From an uncultured Lachnospiraceae bacterium (GTDB lineage Bacteria; Bacillota; Clostridia; Lachnospirales; Lachnospiraceae), in assembly GCA_958402795.1 (NCBI GenBank), contig CATXUX010000011.1, forward strand, positions 1 through 64,000: a stretch of 64,000 nucleotides of DNA. The letters run 5' to 3'. This document shows, piece by piece, positions 6,870-15,104 of this stretch. A program made the translations under genes and the position numbers. How positions within the stretch are numbered: the first letter of the stretch is position 1; each line of letters starts with the position of its first letter. The notes beneath the pieces are model-generated. The model made no database searches and had not been told where the DNA came from. It was given only the letters and a program-made list of their open reading frames with translations.

Positions 6870-9113
6870 TTAAACTGCCAGTCGTAATTGCTCCATTTTC
6901 GGCTGACGCTGCGTCGGTTTCTGATATATATCACAATAATATCGGATCCGTTCTGCCAGTATGGTATTCCTCGTACCGGTACTTTCCTGTTTGATGGCTA
7001 CCGTAATCGCCTTTTTCTCTCCTACAAGATAAACCTTCTGTTTGGCTCTGGTGATTCCGGTATACAGGATATTTCGTTTCAGCATCTTGTAAAATGCCCA
7101 CACCCAGGGAATGATCACTACCTGGCACTCATTTCCCTGACTCTTATGGATGGTGATTGCATTTGCGTGTTCCACCATATCCATCTGATCTGCTTCATAT
7201 AACACGCTGCGTCCGTCCGGAAATACGATTCTGGCAAGTGGGTTCCCATCTTCGTCTTCAGATATTTCAGTAAGAATCCCCATATCCCCATTACTGACAA
7301 CTTCCGTATTCTTATTTTGGAGAACTTTGTCCCCTTCCCGGAAGATATGGTCATGGATATGGAGTTCCTTTTTCCCAGAGATGGGCGGATTCACCAAATC
7401 CTGTATGGTCCTATTGATTTCTATTACCCCTGCGGCACTTCGCACCTTATAAGGTGACAAAATCTGCACCTGATCCATGCCATGTACTGCAAGTTCTTTT
7501 ACATACAATTCCTTAACAATTTGAGCTGCCTCTTCTGCACCTTTGCAGGCAATCATCTGGAAGTCTTCCCCTTCTATCAAGTCAGTACGTCCTTGCTGCA
7601 TCAATTTTGCATTAAGAGCAATGTTGCTGTTTTTCCCCTGTCGGTATACTAAATCTAAAGTTGTTACCGGGATCTTCCCACACAGAATCAACTGACGGAA
7701 CACTTCTCCGGCTCCAACAGAAGGAAGCTGATGGATGTCTCCTACCAGAAGCACTCTGGCACTTGGTTTTACCTTGCTGAAAAATTCATAAGCGAGGTGC
7801 ATATCCACCATGGAAAACTCATCTACGTTTACAAATTCTGCGGATAATTCCTCCAGCATCGGTTCATATTCATCATCGCCATAAAGCCCTAATGCCATGT
7901 GCATCGTGCTGGACTCTTCATGTCCTGTACTTTCTGCCATCCTTCTTGCAGCTCGTCCCGTCGGTGCCATGAGTTGTACTTCCGTTTTGTATTTCTCCTT
8001 ATGGATATACAAAATGACTTTTAAAACCGTTGTCTTGCCGGTTCCCGGACCTCCGGTAATAATGCTGATAGGACTTCTAAACACCATACGGACCGCCTCT
8101 TTCTGACAGTCCGATAACGTAATGCCCAGAACCTTCTGTGCCTCTTCCAGTTCTTTTTCTATGGATTCAGACGGAATCTGTTTCATCAGTCTCTTTGCAA
8201 TCATCATAGCTGTCCTTCGTTCTTCCTCATACTGTGTTACCCGGTAAATCCGGTCATCATCTACAACAATACTATGCTGTACCGCTAACCGATACAAAAC
8301 ACCATTTATTTCCGACTCTGTGATCTGATCAAGTGTCTGGTCTTCATTGAGAAGATTTAAGACACTTTTGATCAGTGCATCCTGTTTCAAATACAGATGT
8401 CCGTTCTGACGCATTTCTTCGTTCAGCACATAACTGATACAGCCGGAAATCCGCATGGGATCATTGGGCGATGCTCCGCATTGTCTTGCAATCGCATCCA
8501 CTGTAAGAAAGCCAAAGCCTTTGACATGAAACAGGGCATACGGCTGTTTGCGGATAATCTCCATCGAACGGTCCTGATATTGTTTCAGGATCATATTTAC
8601 CTTCTTGGGTGTCACATGAAAAGGAGCTAAAAAGGTCATCAATTCCCGGAATACCTGGTTCTTCCCAAAGGATTCCATGATGCCATCCAGCTTTTTCTTT
8701 GAAATCCCCCGTACCTTCAGTAACTTCTCCGGTGTCTTTTCCATAATTTCCAACGTATTCAATCCAAACTGATCGACAATACGTTCCGCCATTTTCGGTC
8801 CAACACCTTTTACAGAACCGCAGGAGAGGTATCCTAAGATACCCTCCCTGGTTCTTGGTACAACTTCCAAAAAGCTTTCCACCTTATATTGAAGTCCATG
8901 AGTACTGGATTCCCAGTTTCCCTCCATCTCCACTTCAATTTCATCCGAAAGCGGAAGATCATAACCGATGGCAGTAAACGCAATGACTTTCTTTGCAGAC
9001 CAGAATTTGTCTCTGGCAGACAAAGGAACGCTGGTATCCTGGGTAGAAAAAACAGCTATGGTATACCCATTCTCCTCATTTTGAAAAATCTTACGTATGT
9101 ATCTGCACTTCAT
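6870..9113 (-). CDS. RecD2-type ATP-dependent DNA helicase
   Basis: 747 residues. An N-terminal OB-like region is followed by helix-hairpin-helix repeats (GYLSCGSVKGVGPKMAERIV and later KVRGISKKKL), then a superfamily 1B motor. Walker A GGPGTGKTT is near residue 350; the DEFS Walker-B-like motif, LLVGDIHQLPSVGAGEV, and the C-terminal AITIHKSQG and YTGITRAK motifs are all present. Length matches RecD2 (about 740-790). It is a 5'-3' helicase that works without RecBC. The ATG at 9113 lies inside the previous gene after GGAGGGAAATAAACG, so the two are coupled. It probably unwinds element DNA. Confidence 0.9.
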   Translation of the reverse strand: MKCRYIRKIFQNEENGYTIAVFSTQDTSVPLSARDKFWSAKKVIAFTAIGYDLPLSDEIEVEMEGNWESSTHGLQYKVESFLEVVPRTREGILGYLSCGSVKGVGPKMAERIVDQFGLNTLEIMEKTPEKLLKVRGISKKKLDGIMESFGKNQVFRELMTFLAPFHVTPKKVNMILKQYQDRSMEIIRKQPYALFHVKGFGFLTVDAIARQCGASPNDPMRISGCISYVLNEEMRQNGHLYLKQDALIKSVLNLLNEDQTLDQITESEINGVLYRLAVQHSIVVDDDRIYRVTQYEEERRTAMMIAKRLMKQIPSESIEKELEEAQKVLGITLSDCQKEAVRMVFRSPISIITGGPGTGKTTVLKVILYIHKEKYKTEVQLMAPTGRAARRMAESTGHEESSTMHMALGLYGDDEYEPMLEELSAEFVNVDEFSMVDMHLAYEFFSKVKPSARVLLVGDIHQLPSVGAGEVFRQLILCGKIPVTTLDLVYRQGKNSNIALNAKLMQQGRTDLIEGEDFQMIACKGAEEAAQIVKELYVKELAVHGMDQVQILSPYKVRSAAGVIEINRTIQDLVNPPISGKKELHIHDHIFREGDKVLQNKNTEVVSNGDMGILTEISEDEDGNPLARIVFPDGRSVLYEADQMDMVEHANAITIHKSQGNECQVVIIPWVWAFYKMLKRNILYTGITRAKQKVYLVGEKKAITVAIKQESTGTRNTILAERIRYYCDIYQKPTQRQPKMEQLRLAV

Positions 9114-9492
9114 CGTTTATTTCCCTCCAATTTTCTATCTTTGCCAATTCACCGGGATACTTGATTCCGTCGTACCAGTACACCTCCTTGCCTTTTTCAA
9201 ATGCAGCCTTTATCTCGCCTGCCATTCCGTCGCTTATATACGGTCCGCAGACAACCAACACATCACACAACGTAAGCAGGATCATACCAATCTGTAACGC
9301 TGCCTCCCGTTCTTCTGGAATCTCATCATCCAACATAAGGGGAAGATGTGCATGGGATGCAAAAGTACGACAATGATAAAGCCGTTTGATCTGCATCAGA
9401 TAAAACTTTGCTTTTTCCATATTCTGCTGTCTGACTTCTTTTGTAGTCGCAGACAGCGGGGAGCAGATATATGCTCTTTTTCCATCTAACAT
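9091..9492 (-). CDS. DUF4406 family (deoxyribosyltransferase-fold) protein
   Basis: 133 residues. The start (RAYICSPLSA) and LCDVLVVCGPYISDGMAGEI match the nucleoside 2-deoxyribosyltransferase-like fold assigned to DUF4406, common in phages and conjugative elements. The biochemical role is unknown. The ATG at 9492 overlaps the stop of the exonuclease gene by one base (TAATG), and the 3' end overlaps the helicase start by 23 bases, so the three genes are co-translated. Confidence 0.7.
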   Translation of the reverse strand: MLDGKRAYICSPLSATTKEVRQQNMEKAKFYLMQIKRLYHCRTFASHAHLPLMLDDEIPEEREAALQIGMILLTLCDVLVVCGPYISDGMAGEIKAAFEKGKEVYWYDGIKYPGELAKIENWREINDEVQIHT

Positions 9493-10529
9493 TACGCTGC
9501 CTCCTTCTTAATCCGAAATGTCCGGCTCTCTGAGGTACTGGCGTATTCCTCATAAATATCCGGATGCTGGATTTTTAATTTCTCCATCTGTTCTTTTCCA
9601 ATCTGGGTACGGATGGTTGGATTGTATGTGATCTTGTAACGAGAGCTTCCGTCCTCCATCACTGCTTTGCAGCCCTGACCGAGAAGTTCCACAAAAGGAA
9701 CACTCAATGCTTTTTGCTCTGCATCAATTTCCTTTTTTCTTCGTTCCAACTGTGATTTTTCCTCTGCTAACATCAGAAAGCGCTCCAAGCTTCTTGACTC
9801 CAGCCCGGAAATCGTGATTTCGGGAATGGTCTTATCCGCAAAACCTTTATACCTCCGGATACTGGCTAAAACCAGATCTGCTTTCCCGTTATAAGGCGGC
9901 TCCACCTTTTTCTCCACATACTCATGCCAGAAGTACTCTTCCTGATCAATCAATTCCTGTTCTTCCATCTCATCACGCTCAAGAAAACGGTAAACAAATT
10001 CATTCTCATTATTTCCGTACAAGCAGGCGATATAGGCTTTCTTGATGTTCATCACTGCCATATAATGCCTTACCTGAAGAACATAGTTTTCCGGGATTCC
10101 GTCATCTGCCCATTTATCTTTGGCATTGTAATTACAGGTTTTACATTCCAAGATTCCGATACTTCCATCCGGAAACCGGATAAAATAATCTACATCCGCA
10201 AGCATGAATGGATAGAAGGGATGCCGGAACATCTTCCGGACAGGAAAAACTTCTAATCCGGTCTTTTTTGAGAAGATCATGGCTACCAGATCTTCCAAAC
10301 GATGTCCCACTTCTTTTGCCACCCAGTTACTTTCTCCTTCATCAATCATTGGTTTTACACCAATTTTGTCGTAATAGAGATCTTTTATGGTTGCAAAGGG
10401 TGAGATTCCCATAATAGCGGCTACATCACTTCCACCGATCCCAAGTCTTCGATAATCCAGCCATTCCTCTCTTGTAAGTGGCTCAATATTTACAACAACT
10501 TCCGGTTCATAATTCAATGCTAAACTCAT
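9492..10529 (-). CDS. YqaJ/lambda-type exonuclease (viral recombinase family)
   Basis: 345 residues from the ATG at 10529, which has an AAGGAGGACAAAGAA leader; an upstream in-frame start lacks one. The YqaJ core is clear: RRLGIGGSDVAAIMGISPF near the N-terminus, then the PD-(D/E)XK metal site (MLADVDYF, then ILECKTC). The C-terminal region is helical and charged. Enzymes of this family degrade the 5' strand to leave 3' overhangs for an annealing partner, probably the protein encoded at 5839-6777. It is the second gene of the leftward operon. Confidence 0.85.
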   Translation of the reverse strand: MSLALNYEPEVVVNIEPLTREEWLDYRRLGIGGSDVAAIMGISPFATIKDLYYDKIGVKPMIDEGESNWVAKEVGHRLEDLVAMIFSKKTGLEVFPVRKMFRHPFYPFMLADVDYFIRFPDGSIGILECKTCNYNAKDKWADDGIPENYVLQVRHYMAVMNIKKAYIACLYGNNENEFVYRFLERDEMEEQELIDQEEYFWHEYVEKKVEPPYNGKADLVLASIRRYKGFADKTIPEITISGLESRSLERFLMLAEEKSQLERRKKEIDAEQKALSVPFVELLGQGCKAVMEDGSSRYKITYNPTIRTQIGKEQMEKLKIQHPDIYEEYASTSESRTFRIKKEAA

Positions 10530-10542
10530 TTCTTTGTCCTCC

Positions 10543-11685
10543 TTATAATTTGATTGCTCCAATAACGTCAAATGCCTTCCAATCCATAGATAATGTTCTG
10601 GCAATATCTTCTTCCAGTTTTAGAATTCGGCTTCCGGAAAAACCTTCACAAGCTGCAAAGAAAGATGCCTCATTGATGGCATAGTAAAGGTCATGAGCCG
10701 TACAAGGATCTTCTCCATACTGGGCAACATATTGTTCTACTACTTCGTTGCGAATCTTCTGGCTGATCTTAATTTCCTTCATTACCAGATGCAGACAATT
10801 TACCGGATTTTCAATTTCAATATCCATCAAAGAAGAAATTCCATTCATTGCCTCCTGATACCTGGAAAAAATCTTGTCCAGATTCTTCCGGAAATCCTGA
10901 AGTGTTGCTCCCTTGTCATGAGACAGTTTAATCGGACTCCCAAGACTAATCGTGCGGTTGTTGGTTTTTGAAGTCATCATCGGATACAGATTTGCACCAC
11001 TGGCTGCCACATCTGAAGTAGTAAGCCTGAGTGCCGGTGCAAGAGCCTTATCTTCCAGGTCGTGATCCTTTAATGCCTGCCGGTAGGTATCCAAAAGTTC
11101 CTGATTTCCTTCCAATGTCCACATAGCGGATGCTATGGAATGGTCGTAGGTTCCGGAACCTTCCAGATAAGCGCTGCCGCTGAAATGTGCCTTCAGATAA
11201 TCACAGGTCATAGAAAATACTGCCTCCATATCAAGGACGCAATAATCATGCTCATCCCCTCCATGTACAGCAGATACCTTCCCATCTGCTATTTTAATCA
11301 GTGCATCTCCTCTTGCGACTTTCAGGCAATAATTGATTACTTTTGCATAAGTAGCCTTTTCAAGTTTCCGTAAACCTGTACCGCTGACACCAGCTCTTTT
11401 CAAGATCGTGTGCATAGCACAATCCCGGACAGGATACACTTCCCCATTGATCTTTAATACCAACTGGGTATTCTTCTCCGTATCCTCTACAATTCCTTCC
11501 AGTTGCTTTGTACAGGCTTTCTCAATCGTTTCCGCCTCTTTCTCAAGGGGAACCAGCCGCAGCATCCTGGTCGGCTTACGGATCCATTGGGAAGCCTTCG
11601 CCCGTTCTGCTAGAAATTCCAGCATTTCCTTTGTGTTTGCAAATGTCGTTTCAAACGCATCTGCATAGATTCTTGTTTCATTCAT
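10543..11685 (-). CDS. DUF932 family (phage/plasmid-like) protein
   Basis: 380 residues, soluble. The sequence (LRLTTSDVAASGANLYPMM, then SPIKLSHDKGATLQDFRKNL) resembles the DUF932 phage/plasmid family found in recombination or replication modules. The role is not established. The ATG follows AAAGGTGGTACACACAA. It is the first gene of the leftward operon and lies 13 bases before the exonuclease gene. A 300-base structured leader precedes it, with a terminator hairpin about 90 bases before the start. Confidence 0.6.
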   Translation of the reverse strand: MNETRIYADAFETTFANTKEMLEFLAERAKASQWIRKPTRMLRLVPLEKEAETIEKACTKQLEGIVEDTEKNTQLVLKINGEVYPVRDCAMHTILKRAGVSGTGLRKLEKATYAKVINYCLKVARGDALIKIADGKVSAVHGGDEHDYCVLDMEAVFSMTCDYLKAHFSGSAYLEGSGTYDHSIASAMWTLEGNQELLDTYRQALKDHDLEDKALAPALRLTTSDVAASGANLYPMMTSKTNNRTISLGSPIKLSHDKGATLQDFRKNLDKIFSRYQEAMNGISSLMDIEIENPVNCLHLVMKEIKISQKIRNEVVEQYVAQYGEDPCTAHDLYYAINEASFFAACEGFSGSRILKLEEDIARTLSMDWKAFDVIGAIKL

Positions 11686-11775
11686 TTGTGTGTACCACCT
11701 TTCTTAAAATATGTTTTATTCCATAAACAGCCCATGCTGTATCTGGCATTTTCTAAAACGCCCTATATTTAGGCA

Positions 11776-11820
11776 CAAAAAAAGGAATGAAAAGAGAACC
11801 TGATATTCTCTGGTCATTCC
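11776..11820 (-). terminator. Leader terminator (possible attenuator)
   Basis: On the minus strand GGAATGA pairs with TCATTCC around an inner AGAGAA/TTCTCT stem, followed by T7. It lies between the promoter at 11996-12035 and the DUF932 start at 11685, so it could stop transcription before the operon. Confidence 0.8.
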
Positions 11821-11849
11821 TGATTTACTGGTATTCTTACCAAAAAACA

Positions 11850-11891
11850 AAAGTGCCGCTATTGTCCATAACAGACAGATAGTGACACTTT
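11850..11891 (-). ncRNA. Structured leader hairpin upstream of the DUF932 operon
   Basis: AAAGTGCCGCTATTGTC (11850-11866) pairs with GACAGATAGTGACACTTT (11874-11891) almost throughout, allowing G-U pairs, with a seven-base loop. A further GACGGCT/AGCTGTC hairpin lies at about 11918-11938. Together with the downstream terminator it forms a 200-base leader. It could be an attenuator leader or an independent small RNA. Confidence 0.55.
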
Positions 11892-11995
11892 ATACAAACA
11901 TAAACAACTTATGCAGACAGCTTTTTCAGCCGTCCTTGAGTTTTGGGATTCTGACAAATCCACAAACTCCCCATAACGGGTATGCATAAAAATAA

Positions 11996-12035
11996 ACTAT
12001 ATCAGTATACTAGCACAAGATATAGTGATTGTCAA
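11996..12035 (-). promoter_or_regulatory. Strong promoter overlapped by a palindromic operator
   Basis: Minus-strand -35 TTGACA (12030-12035) and -10 TAGTAT (12007-12012) are 17 bases apart. ACTATATC (11996-12003) and GATATAGT (12019-12026) form an inverted repeat that covers the spacer and the start-site side of the -10, as expected for a repressor site. It drives the leftward operon. A likely binder is the XRE regulator at 12433 or the one at 1431. Confidence 0.7.
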
Positions 12036-12056
12036 TTTATATAATCCTATATATAG

Positions 12057-12242
12057 TTATTCGTTCTCTACAACATACTCTATCTTGTGCCGTAAGAATT
12101 CTTCACATGATTTTAGGTTTCCATTTGCACCTTCTTCTTTCGCCTGTTTATTGCAGGATTCCAGAAACGGACAACGGCTGCAGCTATTTTTTATTGCCTC
12201 TTTCACCCAGGCGATTTCTTCCCTTGTTCCCTCAATCTTCAT
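12057..12242 (-). CDS. Small cysteine-rich (zinc-binding-like) protein
   Basis: 61 residues from the ATG at 12242 (AAGGAAGTGGAG upstream). Four cysteines are arranged CSRCPFLESC...C, suggesting a small zinc finger or metal site. The longer upstream frame has no RBS and reads through an AT-rich promoter region. It is divergent from the XRE regulator at 12433 and sits upstream of the DUF932 promoter. I recognise the style (small conjugative-element proteins) but no named family. Confidence 0.6.
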   Translation of the reverse strand: MKIEGTREEIAWVKEAIKNSCSRCPFLESCNKQAKEEGANGNLKSCEEFLRHKIEYVVENE

Positions 12243-12432
12243 AATGACTCCACTTCCTTTGTTTCTATCATTCCCACAATCAAAAAAAGTACTCACATAC
12301 TCAATCTTTGTTTTAAAACATGAAATTACGCTTTTATTCCGTATATTTTGCTTTATTTCTTCTAATACTTCTATTTTATTCCGTAATTTGCTATCCGTAA
12401 ATAGTTTAGAATAAATCAAGAGGTGTAAAGTT

Positions 12433-12744
12433 ATGGACAAGATGTTTATTGCCAACCGTATTACGGAACTACGGCTGAAAAAGAATGTATCGGAATATCA
12501 AATGAGCTTGGATCTGGGTAGGAACAAAAGTTATATCCAGTCTCTTTCTTCTGGACGGAATAATCCGACCATGGAAAATTTTCTGGAGATCTGTGAATAC
12601 TTTGAGATTACCCCAGCGCAATTCTTTGATCCGGATATTACAAATCCACCACTTCATACAAAAGCATCTGATCTTATCAAACAGTTGGATGACGACGATC
12701 TTCTTGCACTGATTCCACTCTTAAATCGTCTTACGTCTAAATAG
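12433..12744 (+). CDS. XRE-family HTH transcriptional regulator
   Basis: 103 residues. The helix-turn-helix spans about residues 8-66 (ITELRLKKNVSEYQMSLDLG, with SYIQSLSSGRNNPTMENFL). The short acidic C-terminal tail ends LIPLLNRLTSK. The ATG follows AGAGGTGTAAAGTT. It is divergent from the cysteine-rich gene, and the shared 190-base gap contains the recurring octamer ATTCCGTA (two copies, plus TATCCGTA), a plausible operator. It probably represses the leftward operon or the xis-int pair. Confidence 0.8.
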   Translation: MDKMFIANRITELRLKKNVSEYQMSLDLGRNKSYIQSLSSGRNNPTMENFLEICEYFEITPAQFFDPDITNPPLHTKASDLIKQLDDDDLLALIPLLNRLTSK

Positions 12745-12760
12745 TATATTACTGTATTTG

Positions 12761-12787
12761 AGCTGCCGTTTGGCAGCTTTTTTTATT
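12761..12787 (+). terminator. Rho-independent terminator of the HTH gene
   Basis: AGCTGCC pairs with GGCAGCT around GTTT, followed by a T-run. It ends the transcript of the regulator at 12433-12744. Confidence 0.9.
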
Positions 12788-13150
12788 TTTCTCAAAGAAA
12801 TTTCTCATATTTATCCAATTTCTAATTTTTTTCGTTAATTACTTATTGAAAACCTTTTAAAAATCGCTTTTGCGATTTTGTACCTTGATAACTTCATACC
12901 CTTCCGGGAAAGGTATACAGGTGCTGCAGATAGTGTGCATAGACGCTCGCCTGCAGCTTGATGGTTACATAGTATCACCTTCTACGTGCATGAAACAGGG
13001 CATAGGAAACGCTCTTCCGGAAGTTTTCCACATTATTACAAACGAAAACTTTTTTATATTCACATTTTACAATGACGCGGGGAAAACGTATAATAGAGCT
13101 ACGCTTAGGTGATACGTTTTCTCCCTGCTGTCATTGGGAAAGGATTTTAT
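12788..13150 (+). promoter_or_regulatory. Structured region upstream of the excisionase gene
   Basis: About 360 bases without a gene. It contains AAAATCGC/GCGATTTT (12860-12879) and a CTGCAG pair near 12935-12955. The main feature is a long imperfect hairpin (13071-13135), in which AATGACGCGGGGAAAACGTA pairs with TACGTTTTCTCCC and CTGTCATT. The hairpin ends 15 bases before the excisionase ATG, so it may control xis expression or be a protein-binding palindrome. Confidence 0.5.
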
Positions 13151-13363
13151 ATGACAGTTGAGAGGAATGACAAGTATTCAGGTATTCTTCCAGAGAGTCC
13201 CTGTACCTATTCCGTAAAAGAGATTGCTACGATTTTAGGTGTCAGCAAAAAGACTGCTTACAAATTATGCGAACAGAACTTGTTTGTCACTAAAAGGATC
13301 GGCAGAATTATACGAATCAACAAAGACTCCTTTGAGGATTGGATGAATGCCAAACCAGATTAA
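13151..13363 (+). CDS. xis: Excisionase (Xis)
   Basis: 70 residues, close to the 67 of Tn916 Xis. A winged-helix/MerR-like DNA-binding core is visible: YSVKEIATILGVSKKTAYKL, then VTKRIGRIIRINKDSFEDWM. The ATG at 13151 follows GGGAAAGGA. It sits 11 bases before the integrase gene. Excisionases bend DNA at the element ends and direct Int toward excision. Confidence 0.85.
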   Translation: MTVERNDKYSGILPESPCTYSVKEIATILGVSKKTAYKLCEQNLFVTKRIGRIIRINKDSFEDWMNAKPD

Positions 13364-13374
13364 GGAGAAAACGT

Positions 13375-14772
13375 ATGGCAACTATTATTAAGCGTAAAAA
13401 GAATTATTCCGTAGTTTATTATTATGAAAATGAAAGTGGTGAGAAAAAGCAGAAGTGGGAAAGTTTCACTTCCTACAAAGATGCGAACAAACGAAAGATA
13501 GAAGTCGAGAGTCAGCAAGAAAATGGAACCTTCATTGCACCGACAGCACAGACTGTCGAAGAATTCTTATATGATTTCGTCACTTTATATGGTGAGAAAA
13601 ACTGGAGTCTTAGCACGTATGATGGTAACCTGAGTCTTATCAGTAATTATATCAATCCCATCATCGGCTCCGTTCCTATCCAGAATGTGAACCGAAAATT
13701 TGTTGATCAATATTATAATACTTTGAAAAAAACAAAGCCGGTGATTGTTCGCAATAAAAAACCAAAAAGTGAATACTTACCTGCACAAACGATTGAAAAA
13801 ATTTTTAAGTTACTATCATGTGCTTTTGGTCAGGCAGTCAAATGGGAGCTTGTTGGAAAGAACCCGTTTAAATTAAGTGATGCACTCCCAAAAATAAAAT
13901 ACAAAAAACGTGACATTTGGGATGCTGAAACCATCAATAAAGCATTAAAAGAATGCCGAGATGGAAAATTGTATGTTGCAATCAATCTTGCTTTCGCCTG
14001 CTCGATGAGAGAAGGTGAAATTCTTGGACTTACTTGGAATAACGTACATATTACTGATGAAGATATTGCTTCAGACAATGCTTATCTTGATATTAAGCAG
14101 GAATTAACAAGAGCTTCTAAACGAGCACTCGAACAGTTGGATCAGAAAGATGTTTATTATATCTTTCCTCCGCTTATGCCAAACACATCAACACGCGTTG
14201 TATTAAAAAAACCAAAGACAGACAGCAGTATCCGACGCGTATGGATTCCAAAAACATTGGCTTATATTTTAAGAGATTGGAAAACTGGACAGGATGAACT
14301 AAAAGAATTTCTTGGAGAAGAATACAAAGATTTTAATCTCGTTATAGCCCTTGCAAATGGACGCCCATGTGAAGGAAGAGTATTACTGAAATCATTTGAA
14401 GAATTGAGAACCAGGGCAAAACTTCCGAATGTAGTATTTCATTCACTCAGACACTCCAGCACAACTTATAAACTGAAACTAAACCATGGGGATATTAAAG
14501 CTACTCAGGGAGATACTGGACATGCTCAGGCAGATATGATTACAGAAGTATATTCACATATTCTTGATGAAGACAGAAAAATCAATGCTCAAAAATTTGA
14601 AGCTGCTTTCTATGGCGGTGTCGATTTACGAAAACATAATCCGCCCACTGAAAATACAACGAACGATACGGAAGAACCAAAGCCGGCAGCCTTTGACTTA
14701 AATGCACTGATACAGCAACTACAAAACTCACCAGAGCTGGCATCTACACTTGCCCAGCTATTAGCACAATAG
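13375..14772 (+). CDS. int: Tyrosine recombinase integrase
   Basis: 465 residues. An AP2-like N-terminal arm-binding domain (ATIIKRKKNYSVVYYYENE) is followed by a SAM-like core-binding domain and the catalytic domain. Catalytic residues: Arg in CSMREGEILGL, His/Arg in HSLRHSS, His in TGHAQADMI, and Tyr in TEVYSHI. The ATG follows AAGGAGAAAACGT. The last codons (LLAQ) overlap the first of five TTAGCAC repeats. The gene points at tRNA-Arg(CCU), whose 3' end is the probable attachment site. Confidence 0.92.
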   Translation: MATIIKRKKNYSVVYYYENESGEKKQKWESFTSYKDANKRKIEVESQQENGTFIAPTAQTVEEFLYDFVTLYGEKNWSLSTYDGNLSLISNYINPIIGSVPIQNVNRKFVDQYYNTLKKTKPVIVRNKKPKSEYLPAQTIEKIFKLLSCAFGQAVKWELVGKNPFKLSDALPKIKYKKRDIWDAETINKALKECRDGKLYVAINLAFACSMREGEILGLTWNNVHITDEDIASDNAYLDIKQELTRASKRALEQLDQKDVYYIFPPLMPNTSTRVVLKKPKTDSSIRRVWIPKTLAYILRDWKTGQDELKEFLGEEYKDFNLVIALANGRPCEGRVLLKSFEELRTRAKLPNVVFHSLRHSSTTYKLKLNHGDIKATQGDTGHAQADMITEVYSHILDEDRKINAQKFEAAFYGGVDLRKHNPPTENTTNDTEEPKPAAFDLNALIQQLQNSPELASTLAQLLAQ

Positions 14773-14862
14773 TATTAGCACAAAATCTATCTTTTTTTCT
14801 AATTAGCACGATGTCAATTTTATTAGCACGATTGGGGAAAATGGTTCATCCCCTCTTAGCAC
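14761..14862 (+). repeat. Five TTAGCAC direct repeats, probable Int arm sites
   Basis: TTAGCAC occurs at 14761, 14775, 14803, 14823 and 14856, mostly as TTAGCACRA. All are in the same orientation between the integrase stop and the tRNA. One inverted copy (GTGCTAA) lies at 15083-15089 beyond the tRNA. Direct-repeat arm sites next to an attachment core are typical of lambda/Tn916-type integrases. Confidence 0.65.
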
Positions 14863-14888
14863 GATTTTAATTCAATATGGAGGGCGTT

Positions 14889-14930
14889 TTCAAAAAAAGA
14901 AAACGCCATAAACCCAATGTTTATAGCGTT
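14889..14930 (-). terminator. Terminator of tRNA-Arg(CCU)
   Basis: On the minus strand AACGCTATAAAC pairs with GTTTATGGCGTT (one G-U pair), followed by TTTCTTTTTTT. An alternative hairpin (GGCGTTTTC/GAAAACGCC, 14883-14907) overlaps it. It lies on the element side of the tRNA 3' end, so the element provides the terminator. Confidence 0.7.
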
Positions 14931-14935
14931 TCTAG

Positions 14936-15009
14936 CGTCCCTGAGAGGAGTCGAACCTCCGCTGACATGCCTTAGGAGGGCATCGCTCTATCCACTGAGC
15001 TACAGAGAC
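14936..15009 (-). tRNA. tRNA-Arg (anticodon CCU)
   Basis: A 74-nt cloverleaf: acceptor GTCTCTG/CAGGGAC, D-arm GCTC/GAGC, anticodon stem ATGCC/GGCAT around CTCCTAA, and T-arm CGGAG-TTCGACT-CTCCT-type. The CCA is not encoded. The adjacent integrase and repeats make its 3' end the likely attachment site of the left-hand element. Confidence 0.92.
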
Positions 15010-15104
15010 ACTTTATATATTATAACGGTTATATTTAACCATTACAACCCTTGTATTTACAGCGTTTTTCAGATATTGCGCTGTGCTAATATTTTAGAAC
15101 TGAA

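Noticed and set aside
12870..13112. 80-codon plus-strand frame before the excisionase gene
   Set aside because: No RBS; it runs through the structured leader.
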